In this document: positions 1 through 7,994 of the stretch, in pieces
Numbering within the stretch: position 1 is the stretch's first letter
Layout of the letters: each line of letters opens with the position of its first letter
Origin: a virus
Length of the DNA: 40,854 bases
Virus record (IMG/VR): IMGVR_UViG_3300007559_000008
Span: 1 to 40,854 of that record
Reading direction: 5' to 3' (one strand)
The notes under the pieces: generated by a model
What the model was told of the DNA's origin: nothing
What the model saw: the letters and a program-made list of their open reading frames with translations, nothing else
Database searches by the model: none
Position numbers and translations under genes: made by a program

Positions 1-1246
1 TGACTTGTCTCACTTTCATTAATTTACTGAACTGTACGGTTAATGACGAAGACTCATCCGTTTTGTTTTCGTACCAATTATAGTAATCACCCATAAGACC
101 TTCATATAATCTTGATTTCAGTCTTAGGTACACGGGTGAAATAATCTTATCAGGTAAATCCAACACTTCTGTTTTCAACCTTCTTAATACTTGTCTTGAT
201 GTTCTATCTCTTAATTCTTCTAAATTCGACGCTCCCGATACGTTCCATACTTTTCTTTTACCTGCATTAAACTGATAACCCTGACAATAACGAATAGCGT
301 AAGCCATCCAATTTTGAGCCACAGGACTATCAATTAGTTGTAGTAGATTAAAATAATTCATTGGTCGTGATGTCATAGGTGTTCCCGTTAACAACCACAA
401 CCTTTTAACATTCTTAACAAAACTATTAACTAACTTTGTTCTTTGTGCTTGACCATTTTGTATATAGTGTGCCTCATCAATAACCACTAACCCAAAGTTG
501 GCTAAAGTTATTGGTGATTTATCTTTGTTTTTAACGTCGTAAAAGTTTTTTAGGATATCATAATTAACAATTACAAAATCATGTTCCGTTGAAAAGTTTT
601 TACCCTCTGAGATATAAACACTTCTGTCTGTGTAGTTTCTAATTTCTCGTTCCCAGTTAATCTTTAACGACGCGGGGCAAATAATCAAAATCTTTTGTTC
701 CCCTGTTTCTAAAGCGGCAATAATGGTTGAGGTTGTTTTACCAAGACCCATATCATCAGCTAAAATGAACCTTTTGGTCCCAACCAATTTCTCAATCGCA
801 ATCTTTTGATGTTCAAGAGGAGGTCGGTGAGAATACTTTGAATAATCAATCTCAACTTGTTCAGTTTTGTGAGTCTTGATAATAGCACCTTTAGGTAACC
901 AAAAGTCATGTAATTCTTGAGATTCTAAAATCTTACCCCAAATATGGTATGATTTATCTTTTTCAACCAACAATTTTTCAATCCAAATTTGTTCAGGAAT
1001 TTCTGTCAATAATTTTTCGTCAGCAATTTTCTTTGCGAAGTAAGGGTCTAAGTCAACCCACTTTTTAGCGACCTTTGGTTGTACCTCAATAAAAGAGGTT
1101 ATGTAATCGGCTTGTGCTCGAGTAGGGTAGAACTTTTTGTTGTTATTCTTTTGTTTCTTTAACCTAATCAAATAGTTATTACCCCCCTCGTATTTATCAA
1201 GGAGGTTAAGGGCTTTTTGTTCTATCGTTAAGTTTATATTTTCCAA
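1..1246 (-). CDS. SNF2-family DNA helicase/translocase, 3' end outside the window
   Basis: The minus strand is open from 1246 to the window edge, giving about 415 N-terminal residues. Superfamily 2 motifs are clear: motif I DDMGLGKT (residues 164-171), motif Ia-like ICPASLKINWERE, motif II DEAH (257-260) and motif III TGTPM (about 286). The GLGKT/DEAH pair with the later RQVLRRLKTEVL segment is typical of SNF2/SMARCAL1-like ATPases that move along duplex DNA and remodel forks or joints. The first about 150 residues are a helical region I do not recognise. Motifs IV-VI lie beyond the window. An in-frame TAG stands 15 bases upstream and no ATG occurs before motif I, so TTG at 1246 is the likely start. 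The gene diverges from the tail genes and has its own sigma70-like promoter, which suits an early DNA-metabolism gene. T4 UvsW is a functional parallel, but I cannot say it is the orthologue. Confidence 0.88.
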   Translation of the reverse strand, partial: MENINLTIEQKALNLLDKYEGGNNYLIRLKKQKNNNKKFYPTRAQADYITSFIEVQPKVAKKWVDLDPYFAKKIADEKLLTEIPEQIWIEKLLVEKDKSYHIWGKILESQELHDFWLPKGAIIKTHKTEQVEIDYSKYSHRPPLEHQKIAIEKLVGTKRFILADDMGLGKTTSTIIAALETGEQKILIICPASLKINWEREIRNYTDRSVYISEGKNFSTEHDFVIVNYDILKNFYDVKNKDKSPITLANFGLVVIDEAHYIQNGQAQRTKLVNSFVKNVKRLWLLTGTPMTSRPMNYFNLLQLIDSPVAQNWMAYAIRYCQGYQFNAGKRKVWNVSGASNLEELRDRTSRQVLRRLKTEVLDLPDKIISPVYLRLKSRLYEGLMGDYYNWYENKTDESSSLTVQFSKLMKVRQV

Positions 1247-1264
1247 AACACAATCGTTCTATTA

Positions 1265-1293
1265 ATTATAATAAAAAACTGAATATTTATCAA
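1265..1293 (-). promoter_or_regulatory. sigma70-like promoter for the helicase gene
   Basis: Read on the minus strand, TTGATA (1293-1288), a 17-base spacer and TATAAT (1270-1265) give a near-consensus -35/-10 pair. Transcription would start near 1258, about a dozen bases before the TTG start codon. The -35 box overlaps the TATTTAT element read on the plus strand for the next gene, so the two directions could compete. Confidence 0.5.
1284..1290 (+). promoter_or_regulatory. TATTTAT element, candidate late promoter
   Basis: AATATTTATC lies only 4 bases before the ATG at 1295. It matches the element found before the other structural genes. If it acts as a -10 box, the transcript would be almost leaderless. 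Function is inferred from recurrence only. Confidence 0.4.
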
Positions 1294-1294
1294 T

Positions 1295-1810
1295 ATGTCA
1301 GAGAATAAAGTACCTATTACACGTATCGGAAAGTTTTTTGGTTCCGAAGATTTCAACCTTGATATATCAATGGGTGAGGAATGGTTGTATGGTGATATGA
1401 ATTTCACTTTAGTTCTTTATCGTGTTGACAAACAGAAGACTAAGACAGATGATGTTTATGGTGAAACACTAACTGACGGTATTAAATTCTTACCACCCGT
1501 AGAGTTTAAAGGGTATGTTCAAGTTACTGCACCTGAGAATAAATATTTGGGTAACTCTAAAATACAACAATCTGAACCTGGTAATGTTAGAATATCGGTT
1601 TATCAAAGACAATTAGATGAATTAGAAATTGACATTAATTATGGTGATTACATTGGGTATTATGAAACCGAAAGCCGTGTTAGATACTACGTCGTTAATG
1701 ATGACGGAAGGGTTGTATCTGATAATAAACATACTTATGCTGGTTACAAACCATTTTATAGAACAATCAATGCTTCTCCTGTAACCAATAACGAATTTAG
1801 AGGATTATAA
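1295..1810 (+). CDS. Virion protein, possibly gp14-like neck protein
   Basis: A 171-aa acidic, beta-rich protein with no signal peptide or membrane segment. It heads a tight three-gene group whose third member looks like the gp15 tail terminator, and the sheath follows, so by position it fits a head-tail connector or neck protein. The segment GDYIGYYETESRVRYYVV followed by PFY resembles the layout of T4 gp14 (a GDxIYF segment, then PFYQLG), but the match is weak and the protein is shorter than gp14 (256 aa). The stop overlaps the next start (TAATG), implying translational coupling. There is no Shine-Dalgarno sequence. The assignment as a virion protein is reasonable; the gp14 identity is a guess. 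Confidence 0.5.
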   Translation: MSENKVPITRIGKFFGSEDFNLDISMGEEWLYGDMNFTLVLYRVDKQKTKTDDVYGETLTDGIKFLPPVEFKGYVQVTAPENKYLGNSKIQQSEPGNVRISVYQRQLDELEIDINYGDYIGYYETESRVRYYVVNDDGRVVSDNKHTYAGYKPFYRTINASPVTNNEFRGL

Positions 1811-3288
1811 TGAAATTTAGGATAACGGAACAACAAGCCAAAAGATTATTCGATAAGGTCGATGATAAAATCAAATGCTCAGAATGTGGGTGGAAATGGA
1901 GTTTATCTGATGGTGGTGATGACCCTTATGTTTGTCATGAATGTGGTCACGACAATGCCAAAAATGAATTTATCGGTAAACGAGTGATGGTTTATTATAA
2001 CCTACACAAACACACCTTCTCTGTAACATATAAGAGTAAGGTTATTTTACATGCCGACTATGTTAAACTTGGTGATGTTGAGTTCAGAGTTAGAAAAGGA
2101 GGTAAAGAACGTGTTAGAACAGAAATGGCTAAAAATGTTCACGCATTTGTTATTGGTAAATTATTAGATTATTGTCAGTATCCATGTGAAGATATTCCAC
2201 AAGAACCAAACAGTAATATCGTAACGTATAATCCTTACAAATATGATTCGTTTGTTTATAAGGATAGTGAACAACCTGTGCATAAAGCCAAAGAAGTTGA
2301 TATGGTTAACCTAAGAAATAAATTGTTTGTTATTTCTGAAGTTAGAAAGATTGACATTACAGAACAAGTTTCTGAAAGAGCAAATAGTTTTACTTATACC
2401 ACAATTGGTAAGTACGAAAAGTTTAACACGAGAAGATATTATTTTAATAACCCATTACCAGTACCAAGTAGTGACACCCCACAAGGTTTAGTTAGTATTA
2501 AAGGTGGTAACGGTAATTTTGTTTTTAATGAAGGTGACGTTAATTACGACCCCATTAAAAACAAGTTAAGTGTGGACATTTCAAAGTTTGACGAGAAATA
2601 CCCAAAATCAACTAAAACATCTGAACCTTCTAAAGTAGGGATAAATTCAACAAACATTAAAAAAGCGTTAGAATTAGCCTTCCCTGAAAATTGGCATCAA
2701 GAAGACGAAATATTCACACCTGGATTAAGAGATGTGTATACCATTGGTGAAAAACTTGGTGATGATGAATCTTGGTCGGTTCTAAATTATTTTGATACCA
2801 AAGACGAAATTCATTCGTTAATTTATTTGAAATATGCCGAGGAAAACACTGATAAAGATATTGTTGAGTGGATGGCGGATTTATTTAAAAATAATAAAGA
2901 ATACACAAAACTATTGGTTGATAGACAGTGGCAATCAATCGCCAACGGATTAAAACTTGAGAGGGATTCAGTAAACAACTTCTTAAAAAATATTGATACA
3001 GCAGATATTACATATTACCCACACGGGTCAAAGATGGATAGATGGGCGGGTGTCGATGTGACTATCAATGGTATTAACTACCAAATCAAACCACTCAAAT
3101 CTTATAACACTGAAGAGGGTATTACCATAGTTGATACTTATGGAATGAGAGATTACTCTAAGAAACCTAAAGTTGATAAGATAGCTTTCGCAAATCCAAA
3201 CAAAGTAATTGAGTTTGATAATAAAGATTACGATGTTATTAGTAAGAGTCGTGCCGTATTTAAACAAGAACCAAAAATAACGAAATAA
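1810..3288 (+). CDS. Zinc-ribbon protein with PD-(D/E)XK-like C-terminal domain
   Basis: A 492-aa protein of unknown function. It opens with MKFRITEQQAKRLF, a basic amphipathic start like those of head-targeted proteins in T4-type phages. A treble-clef or zinc-ribbon module follows, with cysteines 23, 26, 42 and 45 in two CxxC knuckles. The middle (about 55-270) is beta-rich and unrecognised. Near the C terminus, GVDV (D416) is followed nine residues later by QIK (Q425, K427). This spacing looks like the D...(E/Q)xK core of PD-(D/E)XK nucleases, though the first acidic partner is not obvious. It is coupled to the upstream gene (TAATG), and the next gene starts directly after its stop, so it is probably made with the neck and tail-completion proteins. 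It could be a packaged nuclease or a purely structural protein. Confidence 0.5.
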   Translation: MKFRITEQQAKRLFDKVDDKIKCSECGWKWSLSDGGDDPYVCHECGHDNAKNEFIGKRVMVYYNLHKHTFSVTYKSKVILHADYVKLGDVEFRVRKGGKERVRTEMAKNVHAFVIGKLLDYCQYPCEDIPQEPNSNIVTYNPYKYDSFVYKDSEQPVHKAKEVDMVNLRNKLFVISEVRKIDITEQVSERANSFTYTTIGKYEKFNTRRYYFNNPLPVPSSDTPQGLVSIKGGNGNFVFNEGDVNYDPIKNKLSVDISKFDEKYPKSTKTSEPSKVGINSTNIKKALELAFPENWHQEDEIFTPGLRDVYTIGEKLGDDESWSVLNYFDTKDEIHSLIYLKYAEENTDKDIVEWMADLFKNNKEYTKLLVDRQWQSIANGLKLERDSVNNFLKNIDTADITYYPHGSKMDRWAGVDVTINGINYQIKPLKSYNTEEGITIVDTYGMRDYSKKPKVDKIAFANPNKVIEFDNKDYDVISKSRAVFKQEPKITK

Positions 3289-4329
3289 ATGCCGATACCT
3301 AAAAAAAGTATAAAGAAGAATATACCTTTAACATTCCCAAAGACTTTATACCCAAGAAGAGAGGAATTGTTAGAGAAGATTAATAAGGATGGTACCTACC
3401 TTCCTAAGTCAATTCTTCATGCGGATTTAGATGGTGGGTTTTTGGATTTTGTTAAGAATGATTTAAAGACTGTCGTTGATGGTAAAGTAATACCAATGGT
3501 GGATATTATCATCACAACACAAAACTGGTCACAATTTGCAGAAACATGGAATATTCAGAATATTGATAAGAACGTTGAGCCTCCTTTTATAACTGTAGTT
3601 AGAATACCTGAAGTTAAATTCGGTACTAACCCCGCGTTACTATACAACATACCAAATAGAAGACAATACTTTTATGCTCAAGTACCTACATGGGATGGAC
3701 AAAGACATGGTGCTGACGTTTATAAAATACCACAACCTGTTCCTGTTGATATTAGTTATCAGGTTAAGATTGTGTGTAACAGAATGAGAGAATTAAACCA
3801 ATTCAACAAAAACATTCTTGAGATGTTCGCATCAAGACAAGCCTACGCAGTAATTAAAGGACATTATATTCCAATCGTAATGGGTAATATTTCTGACGAA
3901 TCAGTAATGGATATTGCCAAAAGAAAATATTATGTCCAATCATATGAATTCACAATGTTAGGGTTTTTAATTGATGAAAATGAATTTGAGGTTTCACCTG
4001 CGGTATCAAGAATATTACAGGTTGTTGAGTTTGATACTCAATCAAGACAAAAACAAAAAAGAATTGTTGCGGATAATAAATCTGTTGATATGGATATATT
4101 ATTTGTAACAGGTAATAACACCATCACAGAAGTTTTTGAATATACCACCGACTCTTTTATTAGTGGGACCGAGAATGTCGATAGTTATGATGTATTCATC
4201 AATAATGATTATTACGGTTCAGACATCAATGAAATTCAAATCAACACTAATGATGTTGTTAGGTTTGTAGTCACTAAAACTGATAGTAATTTAGATTCAA
4301 TAATTAAGTTAAGAAACTCACTTATTTAA
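3289..4329 (+). CDS. gp15: Tail terminator / sheath-stabilising protein, gp15-like
   Basis: A 346-aa protein. The region PVPVDISYQVKIVCNRMREL, then an EMFASRQAY helix, IPIVMG and finally KRKYYVQSYEFTMLGFLIDE, follows the pattern I recall for T4 gp15 (PIKMIYELSIFTRYEDD, an ILPYF helix, then RRRIEWSLTFEVNGWMYP). In T4, gp15 caps the tube and sheath and joins the tail to the head; it has 272 residues, so this version has an N-terminal extension and a longer C-terminal beta domain. Its place just before the sheath gene agrees with T4 order (13-14-15...18). The start follows the previous stop with no gap. The last 4 bases overlap the convergent small gene on the other strand. Confidence 0.6.
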   Translation: MPIPKKSIKKNIPLTFPKTLYPRREELLEKINKDGTYLPKSILHADLDGGFLDFVKNDLKTVVDGKVIPMVDIIITTQNWSQFAETWNIQNIDKNVEPPFITVVRIPEVKFGTNPALLYNIPNRRQYFYAQVPTWDGQRHGADVYKIPQPVPVDISYQVKIVCNRMRELNQFNKNILEMFASRQAYAVIKGHYIPIVMGNISDESVMDIAKRKYYVQSYEFTMLGFLIDENEFEVSPAVSRILQVVEFDTQSRQKQKRIVADNKSVDMDILFVTGNNTITEVFEYTTDSFISGTENVDSYDVFINNDYYGSDINEIQINTNDVVRFVVTKTDSNLDSIIKLRNSLI

Positions 4330-4490
4330 TCCTCCCCGTAGATATCGGGTTTACCCTTACATTTATCAATAATTAGTTTTTCTAAAAATCGATACATTTT
4401 AATTCCCCTCTTTTCACAGTAGGTTTTAAGGACATCATGTACCTCAACGGATATCTTTAAATTCTTTATCTTTTTGTTGTCATTACTCAT
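4326..4490 (-). CDS. Small ribbon-helix-helix-like protein, antisense to the tail genes
   Basis: A 54-aa protein, starting MSNDNKKIKNLKISVEVHDV and ending KPDIYGED. A basic tail is followed by a short strand (LKISV) and two helices (EVHDVLKTYCEKRG and KMYRFLEKLIIDKC), the plan of Arc/MetJ-type ribbon-helix-helix DNA-binding proteins. It is the only complete minus-strand gene in the window and sits between the gp15-like gene and the sheath. The stop codons of the two convergent genes overlap (TTAA). Upstream on its own strand lie a TATTTAT element and then a hairpin with a U-run ending 5 bases before the ATG, so its leader may be attenuated. No target site is known. The coding frame is well supported by composition and fold; the regulator role is inferred. 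Confidence 0.7.
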   Translation of the reverse strand: MSNDNKKIKNLKISVEVHDVLKTYCEKRGIKMYRFLEKLIIDKCKGKPDIYGED

Positions 4491-4495
4491 GGTAG

Positions 4496-4520
4496 AAAAA
4501 AGGCAGAAAATAGTCTGCCT
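4496..4520 (-). terminator. Hairpin plus U-run in the leader of the small minus-strand gene
   Basis: On the minus strand, AGGCAGA, a 6-base loop and TCTGCCT (4520-4501) are followed by six Ts (4501-4496), the form of an intrinsic terminator. It ends 5 bases before the ATG at 4490. It could be an attenuator, a stop for antisense transcripts from the sheath region, or a 5'-end stabilising hairpin. The plus-strand reading has no T-run. Confidence 0.6.
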
Positions 4521-4525
4521 ATATA

Positions 4526-4532
4526 ATAAATA
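4526..4532 (-). promoter_or_regulatory. TATTTAT element on the minus strand
   Basis: AACTATTTATTATAT reads on the minus strand just upstream of the leader hairpin. The AACTATTTAT core is identical to the sites at 33839 and 36231. It is the natural candidate promoter for the small minus-strand gene, with 35 bases between motif and ATG. Confidence 0.4.
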
Positions 4533-4569
4533 GTTGGTCTAAAGTAAAGTACTTTGGGTTTTTTGATAA

Positions 4570-4576
4570 TATTTAT
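4570..4576 (+). promoter_or_regulatory. TATTTAT element before the sheath gene
   Basis: ATAATATTTATAATAAAAT lies 33 bases before the sheath ATG. The leader that follows is almost pure A/T with no Shine-Dalgarno sequence. Its reverse complement reads TATAAATA, the T4 late-promoter octamer, but in the wrong direction for the sheath. Confidence 0.45.
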
Positions 4577-4609
4577 AATAAAATAAAATTTTAAGAAACA
4601 AAAAGACTA

Positions 4610-7600
4610 ATGGCAACAAACAGTAAAGTATTCGTATCACCTGGAGTGTATACATCAGAAGTTGACTTAAGTTTCGTAGCTCAGAGTGTTGGTGTAACAA
4701 CGTTGGGTATTGTTGGTGAAACCTTGATGGGTCCAGCATTTGAACCAATCTTTATCACTAATTTCGATGAGTTTTCGACTTACTTTGGAGGAACTTCACC
4801 TGAAAAATTCATTAACACACAAATACCTAAATATGAAGCCGCTTATATTGCAAAGGCTTACTTACAACAATCTAACCAATTGTTCGTAACAAGAATCTTA
4901 GGTTTATCAGGTTATGACGCGGGACCATCTTGGTCAATTAGCATTAAGGCTAACGTAGACCCTTCAACAATTGATTTTTATTGTGAAGACCCTACGGTAG
5001 TTGATTGTCAACCAGCGTGTAATGACTTTTTAACTATAGACTTCGCAATTGATTTCTCAGGTTGTACAAATAGTCTTAACTCTATTGAGTTTTTAGACCC
5101 AAGTCAAATTCCTACGGAAATTGCTAGCAGAATTGATTTACCTTATGAATTGTTTAATGGTAGTACTAGTACGTTAAGAACTAACATGAATAATCAAATT
5201 TTTGATATCATGAACACACCATCAACTGAAGACACTTCAATCTATTACTACGGAGCGATTTCAGGAGATACTTATGAGGCTTTTGCACCAATATTCACAG
5301 CTGAAACTAACGTAATGGGTGTTGAGTCTATTGACGCATCACTTATTAATTACGCAGCACCACAAAACGACCCTTGGTACTACGCATTATTTGATAACTT
5401 AGGTAACGCGGCTTACACAGGTTATTCATTCTGGTCAATTGTTACAGGGTTAACTATGACACCTGTAACTACGACAACTACAGTAGCACCTGTTACTACA
5501 ACAACAACTACTGACCCTTGTGTAACACCTGGCCCAACAACTACTACAACTACAACAACTGCGGCACCTGTTAATTGTTATACAGGTACTTTAATTGGTA
5601 GGATTTATGTTTATTCAGGTACGGCTTACACCGACTACGATGACGTAGTTATTGCAACACTTCGTTCAAGAGGTTTGGCAACTTACGGTACTGACAATGG
5701 TGCTGTTTACGAAGTTTCAGGTTTAACCGATGTAACTATGGACTGTGTAGGTCAATACTCAGGTGTGACTAAAAACCCATATTCAACATTCGGATTAAAT
5801 GTGACTAATAAAGAAGGTAAACAATTCTTCTTTGAAACATCTTTCCAAAATTCAGATACACAATATCTACCTAAAGTATTTGGTTCATCAAACTTTGCAA
5901 AACCAAGAACAGTTGTTCCGTTATTTGTAGAAGAGAGATTCCAAGCAATGTTAAACTACGGATGGAGAAAAGGTTATGTTAGAGGTTTAAGTTGTGACTT
6001 AACCGCTCTACCTGACGCAAGACAAGGTAGTGACCCAACATCAATTGCATTCTACTTAGAACAATACCAATCACCGGAGACTCCATGGATTGTTTCTGAA
6101 TTACGTGGTAATAAAGTTTATAACTTATTTAAGTTTAGATTAATTTCTGATGGTGACGCGGCAAATACATTAGTTAAAATATCAATGGCTAACATGTCGT
6201 TCAATAACGGAACATTTGATATCTTAGTTCGTGACTTCTTTGATACAGACGCTAACCCTGTTGTTTTAGAGAAATTCACTAACTGTACTATGAACCCGAT
6301 GGAAAATTCATTCATCGCACAAAAAATTGGTACTGTTGATGGTGAGTACTTATTGAACTCTAAATACATTATGGTTGAGATGAACGAAGACGCTCCGATT
6401 GACGCACTACCTTGTGGTTTCGACGGATTCAACTTCAGAGAGTACGCAGGTGTTAAACCTCCGTTCCCAATCATTAAAAATAAATACGACTATCCTGGTG
6501 AAGTTGTTTACAACCCACCATTCGGTTTAGCTTCAGGTGCGGACGACGCAACTAGAAGTAACGGTGATAATGTACGTAGAACTTACTTAGGTATTTCCGA
6601 CACTATTGGTATTGACGTTGATTACTACTCTTATAAAGGTAAACAATTACCATTAGATATCTGTACAGATACTACAGGTGAACCTTGGAATTGGAGAAGT
6701 AAAGGTTTCCACATGGACGTTAACGCATCGGCAATTACAATTCCTGATGTATTTGTAACAAGTGGTACACCGGCATTCGTTTGTGGTGACGCACCATTTA
6801 TTCAAGACCCTGACAACTCTGAAAACCCATACTACAGAATTTACGCTCGTAAGTTCTCAGTATTAGCACAAGGTGGTTTCGACGGATGGGATATCTATAG
6901 AGAATATAGAACTAACACTGATAGATTTGCAGTTGGTAGAGCAGGTTACTTAAAAGGTGCATGTCCTTCAATTAAATACCCAACAGCAACAGGATGGGGA
7001 GCGTTCAAACAAATCACTGTTGGTGACGCAACTCAAACATTTGCAAATACTGACTACTACGCATACTTATTAGGTCAACAAACATTTGCTAACCCTGAAG
7101 CGGTTAACATCAACGTGTTTGTAACACCAGGTATTGACTACGTAAACAACTCAAACTTAGTTGAGGAAGCAATCGACATGATTGAAACTCAAAGAGCTGA
7201 CTCACTTTATGTGTGTACTACACCTGACTACAATATGTATGTACCTTCAAGTACTAACCCTCAAGATTTCATATATCCTCAAGAGGCGGTAGACAACTTA
7301 GATAACACTGGTATTGACTCTAACTATACCGCGACTTATTACCCTTGGGTATTGACTCGTGATAGTGTAAATAATACACAACTTTACTTACCAGCAACGG
7401 CTGAGGTTACAAGAAACTTAGCATTAACCGATAATATTGCTTACCCATGGTTCGCAACGGCAGGTTACACTCGTGGTATTGTAAACGCGGTTAAAGCACG
7501 TAAGAAGTTGACTCAAGAAGATAGAGACGTATTGTATCAAGGTAGAATTAACCCAATCGCAACCTTCTCTGATGTAGGTACTGTAATTTGGGGTAATAAA

Positions 7601-7939
7601 ACTCTACAAATTAGACAATCTGCTCTTGACAGAATTAACGTAAGAAGATTATTACTACAAGCTCGTAAGTTGATTTCAGCGGTTTCAGTTAGATTATTGT
7701 TTGAACAAAACGATGCTAAAGTAAGACAAGACTTCTTAGACGCGGTGAACCCTATCTTAGACGCAATTAGAAGAGACCGTGGTTTATACGACTTCCGTGT
7801 AACCGTATCTTCAGACACTGCTGACTTAGATAGAAACCAAATGACAGGTAAGATTTACATCAAACCAACTCGTTCACTTGAGTTTATCGACATCACGTTC
7901 TACATCACTCCGACAGGAGCATCTTTCGAGAACATCTAA
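4610..7939 (+). CDS. gp18: Tail sheath protein, gp18-like, with Thr-rich insert
   Basis: An 1109-aa contractile sheath subunit; T4 gp18 has 659. The N terminus (SPGVYTSEVDLSF, GIVGETLMGPAFEP, FGG) and the C terminus (YPWFATAGYTRGIV, RINPIATFSDVGTVIWGNKT, NVRRLLLQARKLIS, ending in FIDITFYITPTGASF) are the standard sheath signatures that form the conserved inner domains. The extra length is in the outward-facing middle. Residues 284-320 are two Thr-rich linkers, after which a beta-rich, Cys-containing insert (about 322-385) precedes the return to sheath sequence. The insert probably decorates the outer tail surface. A strong terminator follows the gene, and the leader is A-rich, as expected for a major virion protein. 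Confidence in the sheath identity is high; the insert's role is unknown. Confidence 0.95.
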   Translation: MATNSKVFVSPGVYTSEVDLSFVAQSVGVTTLGIVGETLMGPAFEPIFITNFDEFSTYFGGTSPEKFINTQIPKYEAAYIAKAYLQQSNQLFVTRILGLSGYDAGPSWSISIKANVDPSTIDFYCEDPTVVDCQPACNDFLTIDFAIDFSGCTNSLNSIEFLDPSQIPTEIASRIDLPYELFNGSTSTLRTNMNNQIFDIMNTPSTEDTSIYYYGAISGDTYEAFAPIFTAETNVMGVESIDASLINYAAPQNDPWYYALFDNLGNAAYTGYSFWSIVTGLTMTPVTTTTTVAPVTTTTTTDPCVTPGPTTTTTTTTAAPVNCYTGTLIGRIYVYSGTAYTDYDDVVIATLRSRGLATYGTDNGAVYEVSGLTDVTMDCVGQYSGVTKNPYSTFGLNVTNKEGKQFFFETSFQNSDTQYLPKVFGSSNFAKPRTVVPLFVEERFQAMLNYGWRKGYVRGLSCDLTALPDARQGSDPTSIAFYLEQYQSPETPWIVSELRGNKVYNLFKFRLISDGDAANTLVKISMANMSFNNGTFDILVRDFFDTDANPVVLEKFTNCTMNPMENSFIAQKIGTVDGEYLLNSKYIMVEMNEDAPIDALPCGFDGFNFREYAGVKPPFPIIKNKYDYPGEVVYNPPFGLASGADDATRSNGDNVRRTYLGISDTIGIDVDYYSYKGKQLPLDICTDTTGEPWNWRSKGFHMDVNASAITIPDVFVTSGTPAFVCGDAPFIQDPDNSENPYYRIYARKFSVLAQGGFDGWDIYREYRTNTDRFAVGRAGYLKGACPSIKYPTATGWGAFKQITVGDATQTFANTDYYAYLLGQQTFANPEAVNINVFVTPGIDYVNNSNLVEEAIDMIETQRADSLYVCTTPDYNMYVPSSTNPQDFIYPQEAVDNLDNTGIDSNYTATYYPWVLTRDSVNNTQLYLPATAEVTRNLALTDNIAYPWFATAGYTRGIVNAVKARKKLTQEDRDVLYQGRINPIATFSDVGTVIWGNKTLQIRQSALDRINVRRLLLQARKLISAVSVRLLFEQNDAKVRQDFLDAVNPILDAIRRDRGLYDFRVTVSSDTADLDRNQMTGKIYIKPTRSLEFIDITFYITPTGASFENI
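5459..5569 (+). repeat. Thr-codon repeat encoding two mucin-like linkers in the sheath
   Basis: Runs of ACN codons encode PVTTTTTVAPVTTTTTT, a short DPCVTPGP spacer and a second run of eight threonines before AAP. Codons are mixed (ACT, ACA, ACG), so the tract is only a partial DNA repeat, but it can change length in whole codons without breaking the frame. Such linkers are flexible, exposed segments. Confidence 0.8.
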
Positions 7940-7951
7940 TAATTATAAAAC

Positions 7952-7978
7952 AAAGTGGGGTCACAAGCCCCACTTTTT
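7952..7978 (+). terminator. Intrinsic terminator after the sheath gene
   Basis: AAAGTGGGG, a 7-base loop and CCCCACTTT form a perfect 9-bp stem followed by Ts, 12 bases after the sheath stop. It would limit read-through into the HAD gene, which starts 17 bases later. Confidence 0.9.
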
Positions 7979-7994
7979 AGCCTAAATTAAAAAA

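Noticed and set aside
4331-4360. CCCG...CGGG hairpin after the gp15-like stop as a plus-strand terminator
   Set aside because: The stem is only 4 bp and no proper T-run follows. It lies within the coding region of the small minus-strand gene.
5459-5569. Thr-codon repeat as a CRISPR array or diversity-generating template
   Set aside because: There are no regularly spaced identical repeats with spacers, and no reverse transcriptase or template/variable pair is present. It is a low-complexity coding tract.
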